From an uncultured Alphaproteobacteria bacterium (GTDB lineage Bacteria; Pseudomonadota; Alphaproteobacteria; HIMB59; GCA-002718135), in assembly GCA_902623255.1 (NCBI GenBank), contig CACNSY010000001.1:143463-207462 (forward strand): a stretch of 64,000 nucleotides of DNA. The letters run 5' to 3'. The notes under the pieces are model-generated. The model saw only the letters and a program-made list of their open reading frames with translations. It was not told the origin of the DNA and ran no database searches. The position numbers and the translations under genes were made by a program. Shown here one piece after another: positions 58,952-64,000 of the stretch (position 1 is the first letter of the stretch; each line of letters opens with the position of its first letter).

Positions 58952-58977
58952 AAAGGCGACATATATTGTCGCCTTTT
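58952..58977 (+). terminator. Stem-loop between binding protein and MalF-type permease
   Basis: A 10-bp stem AAAGGCGACA/TGTCGCCTTT with loop TATAT and a following T, only 6 bases before the permease start. It likely acts as a partial terminator or 3' end stabiliser, lowering permease expression relative to the binding protein. Confidence 0.65.
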
Positions 58978-58982
58978 CATTA

Positions 58983-60224
58983 ATGTTTAACTTAAATAAA
59001 GAAGCAAAATTAGCATACACAATGCTAATTCCTACAATTAGTATCGTTTTTTTAATTATATTATTTCCTATTTTTGGAAATTTTTGGTTAAGCTTTAAAG
59101 AAGTTAAACTTGGAGATTTAAGAGCGCCACAACCTATCATAAAAGAAAAACTTAAGACTAAGGATATAGAACCTGGAGATGATATTTTAATTGAATATAG
59201 ATTCAAAAATAGTTCACAAAAAAAACCAATATTTAATATAGAAATTACTGATAAAATTTCAGAATTTATTTCACCTGTAGAAATTGCTGAAGGATGTTCA
59301 GTAAATAATAATTTATTGAGTTGTTATTTTGAAGAATGGAAACCAAAATATAATGAAAAAATAATTTTTAAATTTAAAGCGAATGATAATTTTGAAATAG
59401 ATAATTTCAATCCAAAAGAAAGCAAACCAAGAGGTGTTGCTGATGCAGATAATATTTTAACAAACTTAAAATTTTCTCTTAAAAATTTTCAAAAAATATT
59501 ACAAAAAAATGAAACAATAGAAAATATAAAGGTAACTTTTTTATATTCTTTTTTTGCTACTATCGGAGCATTATTTTTAGGTATAAGTGCTGCTTTATTA
59601 CTTGAAAAAAATTTTTTAGGAAAAGGGTTTTTTAGAGGGTTATTTTTATTTCCGTTTGTTTCTCCTGTAATAGCAGTAGCATTTACCTGGGTTTACATTT
59701 TAGATCCTTTTAAGGGCTTTCTTAATAATTATTTATTAAACAACGAATTTATAAGTGAGCCAATTTTTTTCTTAGGACTAAAAAAAGTTGATTTTCTTGG
59801 GTTTGATTTTCCATTTACTCTATTTATTGTAATTCTTTTTGAGAGCTGGAGATATTTTCCATTAGCTTTTTTATTTATACTAGCAAGATTACAAGCTATT
59901 CCAAAAGATCTTTATGAGGCATCGGATATTGATGGAGCAACAAGAATACAACAGTTTTTTTACATTACATTACCGCAATTACTTGGAGTTATTTCCCTAC
60001 TTTTCATTTTACGTTTCATTTGGAACTTTAATAAGTTTGAGGATATATTTTTATTAACGGGGGGTAATGCTGGAACTAGAACATTAACGGTTCAGGTGTA
60101 CGATGAAGCTTTTGCACTTTCAAATATGGGCACTGCATCTTCAGTAGCTGTACTTATATTTATTCTTCTGGCAATTTTTGTTTTCATTCATCAAAAAATA
60201 GCACCTAAGGATATAGAAGAATGA
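58983..60224 (+). CDS. Sugar ABC transporter permease (MalF type) with inserted Ig-like domain
   Basis: A 413-aa CUT1 permease. Helix 1 is at residues 11-33. Residues about 56-136 then form a hydrophilic beta-rich insert with the pattern of a DUF11/immunoglobulin-like domain (EPGDDILIEYRFKNSS, NIEITDKISEF, two cysteines at 105 and 114), predicted to lie in the periplasm. The remaining helices start about residue 183, and the EAA loop is LYEASDIDGATRIQQFFYITLP. The common MalF has no such insert after helix 1. It overlaps the next permease by 4 bases. Confidence 0.88.
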   Translation: MFNLNKEAKLAYTMLIPTISIVFLIILFPIFGNFWLSFKEVKLGDLRAPQPIIKEKLKTKDIEPGDDILIEYRFKNSSQKKPIFNIEITDKISEFISPVEIAEGCSVNNNLLSCYFEEWKPKYNEKIIFKFKANDNFEIDNFNPKESKPRGVADADNILTNLKFSLKNFQKILQKNETIENIKVTFLYSFFATIGALFLGISAALLLEKNFLGKGFFRGLFLFPFVSPVIAVAFTWVYILDPFKGFLNNYLLNNEFISEPIFFLGLKKVDFLGFDFPFTLFIVILFESWRYFPLAFLFILARLQAIPKDLYEASDIDGATRIQQFFYITLPQLLGVISLLFILRFIWNFNKFEDIFLLTGGNAGTRTLTVQVYDEAFALSNMGTASSVAVLIFILLAIFVFIHQKIAPKDIEE

Positions 60225-61426
60225 CAAATAATATTTATCAGTTTTTTTTCATTTATTTATATTCAATAATTACGCTATTTTTATTAGCTGTAATTGGAGA
60301 TTTTGTTTCAATATCAATTTTTCTCTCAAAAAATATATTTATTTATAAAAATATTTTTCTATATTGTTTCCTTTACGCAATTTGTTTTTTTGCAATACGA
60401 ATTATAATTACCAATCAAGTCTCTAACATTTTTATTTTTATAATATCTTTAGCCTTATCGTATTTTTTTCTAATTAATAAAGAAATTAATGCCTATCAAT
60501 TATTAATTATTTTATCAGTGTTTATAGCTTTTAATCTACTGTTACAAAAATATTTTACAGCTAAAAATTTTAGTAATTTTTTATTTGAAGTTTCTTTTTT
60601 AAAATTTCTTAAAACAAATAGTTTAATATTTTTTTCTTTTATAATTATTTTTCCTTTTTATTTAATGTTTGTATCAAGCTTAAAAAGCCAAATGGTTTTG
60701 TTACAAAACCCAACTGATTTAAGTATTCCATTTTTTTATTCAATATCAGATTTTTTTTCGAGCTATATTGCTGTTATCACTCAATACAACTTTTTAAATT
60801 TTGCTTTAAACAGCACTATTGTCTCATTTGTAACTGTTTTCGTCAGTTTGTTTTTTTCTATTCCAGGTGCATATGCAGTTGCACGCTTAAGATTTGCAGG
60901 AAGATCAAAAATATCATCATCTATTTTAATAATATATATGGTTCCGGCAATAGTACTTGTAATTCCACTTTATGTTATATTCAGTCAACTTGGTTTTAGA
61001 AATAGCTTGTTTAGTCTAATGATTGTTTATCCGGCAACAACTATTCCTGTTGCACTTTACATGTTGCAAGGATATTTCAAAGGTATCCCATATGAACTAG
61101 AAGAGTCTGCTCTTATTGATGGATGTTCTCGTATTGGGGTCATATTAAGAATTACATTACCATTAAGTGTGCCAGCTATTTTATCTGTTTCATTGTACGT
61201 ATTTATGATTGCTTGGAATGAATTCTTATTTGCCTTTATGTTTTTAGATAATCAAGAATATTTTACTATACCAAGAGGTCTTTATACTCAACTTGATGAT
61301 CAAGAAGTGCCAAGACAATATTTGATGGCTGGGTCTGTGATGATAACTGTGCCTGTACTATTATTATTTTTTATTTTTGAAAGATATTTGGTAGGAGGCT
61401 TAACTGCAGGAAGCGTTAAAGGATAA
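60221..61426 (+). CDS. Sugar ABC transporter permease (MalG type) with N-terminal membrane extension
   Basis: A 401-aa CUT1 permease whose MalG core begins about residue 134 (LIFFSFIIIFPFYLMFVSSLK) and carries the EAA loop LEESALIDGCSRIGVILRITLP and the usual C-terminus (FERYLVGGLTAGSVKG). The first ~125 residues add about four hydrophobic spans not seen in normal ~280-aa MalG. Whether they are translated as one protein should be judged by conservation, but the frame is open and overlaps the MalF gene by 4 bases. No ATPase gene follows. Confidence 0.87.
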   Translation: MTNNIYQFFFIYLYSIITLFLLAVIGDFVSISIFLSKNIFIYKNIFLYCFLYAICFFAIRIIITNQVSNIFIFIISLALSYFFLINKEINAYQLLIILSVFIAFNLLLQKYFTAKNFSNFLFEVSFLKFLKTNSLIFFSFIIIFPFYLMFVSSLKSQMVLLQNPTDLSIPFFYSISDFFSSYIAVITQYNFLNFALNSTIVSFVTVFVSLFFSIPGAYAVARLRFAGRSKISSSILIIYMVPAIVLVIPLYVIFSQLGFRNSLFSLMIVYPATTIPVALYMLQGYFKGIPYELEESALIDGCSRIGVILRITLPLSVPAILSVSLYVFMIAWNEFLFAFMFLDNQEYFTIPRGLYTQLDDQEVPRQYLMAGSVMITVPVLLLFFIFERYLVGGLTAGSVKG

Positions 61427-61484
61427 TCAAGTCAATTATGAATGATTTGAGTAAATATTTTGCTTATGCTAATATTACATAAGT

Positions 61485-61559
61485 GCTGATATAGTATAAT
61501 GGTTATTACAGGCCGTTGGTAACGGTCAGATTCAAGTTCGATTCTCGGTATCAGCACCA
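61485..61559 (+). tRNA. tRNA-Thr (GGT), with imperfect stems
   Basis: A 75-nt tRNA-like fold on the plus strand: acceptor GCTGATA/TATCAGC, discriminator A, encoded CCA, anticodon stem GGCCG/CGGTC and loop TTGGTAA giving GGT. The D stem has a mismatch at the inner pair (13:22) and the T stem an A:C at 51:63. Acceptor and anticodon stems are sound, so I call it functional with some doubt. Confidence 0.8.
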
Positions 61560-61564
61560 TAGAA

Positions 61565-61948
61565 ATGAAATATGCAATTATAATTCTAATTTTTTTTATA
61601 AATTTTGAAATAATGGCCAAACAAATATCTGATTTTAATTGGGAGAAAAGAATAGTTATAATTTCCTTTGAAAAAAAAGAGGATCAAATATTTCTTTTTA
61701 CTCAAAAATTTGTTTCTGAAAATAAATGTTCAATAAACGATAGAAATTTGAAATTTATATACTTTGAAAAATTCAAAAATAAGGAATTTGAAACACCAAC
61801 TTTTCTAAATAAATATGGAATATGGTTAATCGGATACGACGGCTCAATTAAAGATTATAGTATAAATGAAAAAATTTTTATACGCTTATTTAAATTGATT
61901 GATTCTATGCCTATGAGAAAAAATGAAATGATAAATGATCAATGTTAA
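61565..61948 (+). CDS. DUF4174 family protein, exported
   Basis: A 127-aa protein with a signal peptide (MKYAIIILIFFINFEIMA) and a small thioredoxin-like domain typical of DUF4174: FNWEKRIVIISFEK, then FLNKYGIWLIGYDGSIK and the ending LIDSMPMRKNEM. Function of the family is unknown. It lies 5 bases after the tRNA and overlaps the convergent membrane protein by 4 bases. Confidence 0.78.
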   Translation: MKYAIIILIFFINFEIMAKQISDFNWEKRIVIISFEKKEDQIFLFTQKFVSENKCSINDRNLKFIYFEKFKNKEFETPTFLNKYGIWLIGYDGSIKDYSINEKIFIRLFKLIDSMPMRKNEMINDQC

Positions 61949-62346
61949 ATTTTTTTGAAATTTCTAAAGATAAAAAATAAATTTAAAATACTCAATATAG
62001 AAAAGAAAATTGCATTAGTTGCAATAATGTTTAGACTTGTTTCACCAGGATTATTCGTAAAAACATATCTCCAGAAATTTAATGATACTAAAACTTGAAA
62101 AATAAATATTAAAATAATAAATGGTAGTTGTTTTTCTATTCCTCTGAACATAATTATTATGTAAGCTAAAACAAAAGTAACAAATATTATTCCTACAATT
62201 TCTGATAAACCCGCTACTGCATGATTAAAAAAACCTAAATTGTTCATAGCAAATTCATCAGTGAATATTAAAAGTTGAATAGCGTAGTATGAAAAGAAAA
62301 TAATATTTAGAATAATGATAAAAATATCTATATTTTTTTTGAACAT
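61945..62346 (-). CDS. Hypothetical four-helix membrane protein
   Basis: A 133-aa protein with four predicted membrane spans (about residues 8-29, 42-66, 74-92 and 104-127) and conserved-looking residues such as GFFNHAVAGLSEIVG between them. No family recognised. The C-terminus is basic (FRNFKKI). It lies alone between DUF4174 and the GST gene. Confidence 0.65.
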   Translation of the reverse strand: MFKKNIDIFIIILNIIFFSYYAIQLLIFTDEFAMNNLGFFNHAVAGLSEIVGIIFVTFVLAYIIIMFRGIEKQLPFIILIFIFQVLVSLNFWRYVFTNNPGETSLNIIATNAIFFSILSILNLFFIFRNFKKI

Positions 62347-62381
62347 AACTGTGTATCATGTAAAAAAATTAAATAATCAAT

Positions 62382-63038
62382 ATGGAAATTACATTATACT
62401 ATTTTAAAATCCCTTTTTGGAGAGCAGAAGTTACAAGATTAGCTTTATTTATAGGAGGCATTCCATTCAATGATTATCGTGTTGAAGGAAAAGAAATAGA
62501 TGACTTGAAGGCAACGGGATTATTACCAAACAAACGAAAAGCTCCTTTTAAGCAATTACCTGTATTGGATATTGATGGAAAAATAATTGCGCAAACAGGA
62601 GCAATTGCCAGATTTTGTGGGAAGTTATCCGGCTTATATCCAAAAGATAATGATTTTGATGCAGCACAAATTGATCAAATAATTGATACGGCACAAGACA
62701 TAAACTATCTGGTAACTCTGTCTAGTAGAGATAAAGAGAAGGAACGATTAGAATTGGCTAGAAAAATATTAGCAACAAAACATCTACCAAAATGGTTTCA
62801 GTTTCTTGAAAATTTACTTGAGAAAAATAATGAATCTAATTTTTTTGTTGGTAAAAATATTTCTATTGCTGATTTGGCAATATGGAGACTACTTGGCTGG
62901 CTAACCTCTGGACTTTTAGATGGTGTACCAATAGATATATTAGAACCTTATGAAAGGTTAAAAAAATTCAGAGAAGAAGTATATAATCATCCTAAAGTTC
63001 ATGAATGGATGATTAAAACATATGGGAAAGTTATATAA
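62382..63038 (+). CDS. Glutathione S-transferase
   Basis: A 218-aa GST with an N-terminal thioredoxin-fold domain (LYYFKIPFWRAEVTRLAL, FKQLPVLDIDGKIIAQTGAIARFCGK, where the QTGAIAR part contacts glutathione) and a helical C-terminal domain with the conserved ISIADLAIWR motif. Sigma/alpha-like. It probably detoxifies reactive compounds. It is 9 bases before pdxJ. Confidence 0.9.
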   Translation: MEITLYYFKIPFWRAEVTRLALFIGGIPFNDYRVEGKEIDDLKATGLLPNKRKAPFKQLPVLDIDGKIIAQTGAIARFCGKLSGLYPKDNDFDAAQIDQIIDTAQDINYLVTLSSRDKEKERLELARKILATKHLPKWFQFLENLLEKNNESNFFVGKNISIADLAIWRLLGWLTSGLLDGVPIDILEPYERLKKFREEVYNHPKVHEWMIKTYGKVI

Positions 63039-63047
63039 TTTATAAAC

Positions 63048-63782
63048 ATGACAGCCTTAAGTGTTAATGTAAACAAGTTTGCTTTAGTAAGAAATGCTAG
63101 AGGAGCTGATTTACCAAACTTAATTGATATTAGTGATAAATGTTTAAACTATGGTGCTGATGGAATTACAGTACATCCGCGTCCTGATGAAAGACACGCA
63201 AAATTTTCTGACCTAGAACCTTTAAAAAACTTATTATCAAAATTTGAAAATAAAGAATTTAATATAGAGGGATACCCATCAGATTTTTTTGTCAAAAAAG
63301 TAATTGAAGTTAAACCAGATCAAGTAACTTTAGTTCCAGATCCACCTGGTGCTCTTACCTCTTCTTTTGGTTGGGACTGTGAAACTAACAAAAATTTATT
63401 AACAGATATAGTTAGTGAATTTAAGAGTAATAATATTCGCGTTTCAATATTTATTAACCCTTCTATAAAAACACTGGAAAATTTAGAAGTAATAAAAACT
63501 GATAGAGTAGAACTTTATACTTTTGATTATGCTCATAACTTTAATGAAAATAAGGAAAAAGCAATTAAAGATTATATTAACGTAAAAAACTATTTAGAAA
63601 AAGAGTTTCCAAAAATTCAATTAAATGCTGGTCATGATTTAAATTTAGAAAATTTAAAGTTTTTTTTAGATAAAATAAATAATATTAAAGAAGTATCTAT
63701 TGGTCATGCTCTCATCTGTGATACTTTTGAATTTGGCTTACAAGAAACAATCAAAAAATATTTAACCCTAACAAATAATTAA
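63048..63782 (+). CDS. pdxJ: Pyridoxine 5'-phosphate synthase
   Basis: It condenses an amino-acetone phosphate and deoxyxylulose 5-phosphate to make vitamin B6. It is 244 aa. Family signatures are SVNVNKFALVRNARG, GADGITVHPRPDERHA, FNIEGYPSDFF and the C-terminal LNAGHDLNLENL. The following gene starts on the base after its stop codon. Confidence 0.93.
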   Translation: MTALSVNVNKFALVRNARGADLPNLIDISDKCLNYGADGITVHPRPDERHAKFSDLEPLKNLLSKFENKEFNIEGYPSDFFVKKVIEVKPDQVTLVPDPPGALTSSFGWDCETNKNLLTDIVSEFKSNNIRVSIFINPSIKTLENLEVIKTDRVELYTFDYAHNFNENKEKAIKDYINVKNYLEKEFPKIQLNAGHDLNLENLKFFLDKINNIKEVSIGHALICDTFEFGLQETIKKYLTLTNN

Positions 63783-64000
63783 GTGACTTTTATATTTTGG
63801 CTTCAGTTTGCTACTGTCTGTGTTGCAGGAGCAATGTCACCTGGCCCAAGTTTAGCGTTAATTATAAGAAATAGTATTACAATTAGCCGATTTGCTGGAT
63901 TTATGACTGCTATTGGTCATGGGATTGGTATGGGTGTGTACGCAGTTTTTGCAGTTACTGGGCTTATAATTATTTTAACTACAAATGAAATACTATTTCA
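63783..64000 (+). CDS. LysE/RhtB-type amino-acid exporter (start only)
   Basis: Open frame cut by the window end. It starts with GTG directly after the pdxJ stop. The 72 visible residues MTFIFWLQFATVCVAG and MSPGPSLALIIRNS plus the next hydrophobic span match the LysE family's first helices (SPGP motif). These export amino acids such as lysine or threonine. Confidence 0.85.
   Translation, partial: MTFIFWLQFATVCVAGAMSPGPSLALIIRNSITISRFAGFMTAIGHGIGMGVYAVFAVTGLIIILTTNEILF

Overview
The window looks like a chromosomal segment of a small-genome, very AT-rich marine alphaproteobacterium. The evidence is the nuoA-N operon followed by birA, coaX and RNase J, the tig-clpP-clpX-lon-hup order, very short intergenic spaces, many start/stop overlaps, and two tandem glutamine-responsive leader elements before glnA (a motif known from marine bacteria). 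A PII gene is present, and tRNA-His keeps the encoded G-1:C73 pair. By recollection, cultured SAR11 strains lack PII and the Rhizobiales/Rhodobacterales/Caulobacterales group has A73 tRNA-His. A lineage such as AEGEAN-169/HIMB59 would fit, but this is inference.

Positions 1-16267 (minus strand) hold RNase J (cut by the window edge), coaX, birA and a complete 14-gene complex I operon without inserted accessory genes. Next come tRNA-Asp, tRNA-Val, HU and the proteostasis block lon-clpX-clpP-tig, then tRNA-Leu and tRNA-His. Positions 22912-28103 (plus) form a nitrogen block: an aminotransferase overlapping glnB, the tandem glutamine riboswitches, glnA with a strong terminator, and then parE. glpK, a class I amidotransferase, an iolE-like gene, a c-type cytochrome and two amino-acid ABC permeases follow. 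From 33234 to 38332 (minus) there is a GT9 glycosyltransferase, tRNA-Phe, yacG, infA, hisD, hisG, murA and a small conserved-looking basic protein. A DUF2256 protein and a predicted ten-helix metal exporter are divergent from an mntR regulator.

Positions 40276-57291 are the accessory part. A tightly packed minus-strand array runs from a sugar-binding protein at 51314 through two ABC permeases, two tandem paralogues that fuse an ADP-ribosylglycohydrolase domain to a C-terminal beta-sandwich, an aldo/keto reductase, an MFS carrier, a nitrilase-family amidohydrolase and a methyltransferase. It looks like a route for importing and processing a glycosidic or N-ribosyl-type compound, with unknown substrate. 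A HpcH-type aldolase is divergent from it. An ABC-F ATPase, an isomerase, a glutathione transferase and a pair of unrecognised two-repeat proteins follow.

Positions 57604-61426 (plus) hold a second sugar importer with unusual permeases: the MalF-like one carries an inserted immunoglobulin-like domain and the MalG-like one has an extra N-terminal membrane region. Neither sugar importer, nor the amino-acid permease pair, has an ATPase or full complement nearby. The window ends with tRNA-Thr, a DUF4174 protein, a membrane protein, a GST, pdxJ and the start of a LysE-type exporter. No insertion sequence, phage gene or CRISPR array was seen.
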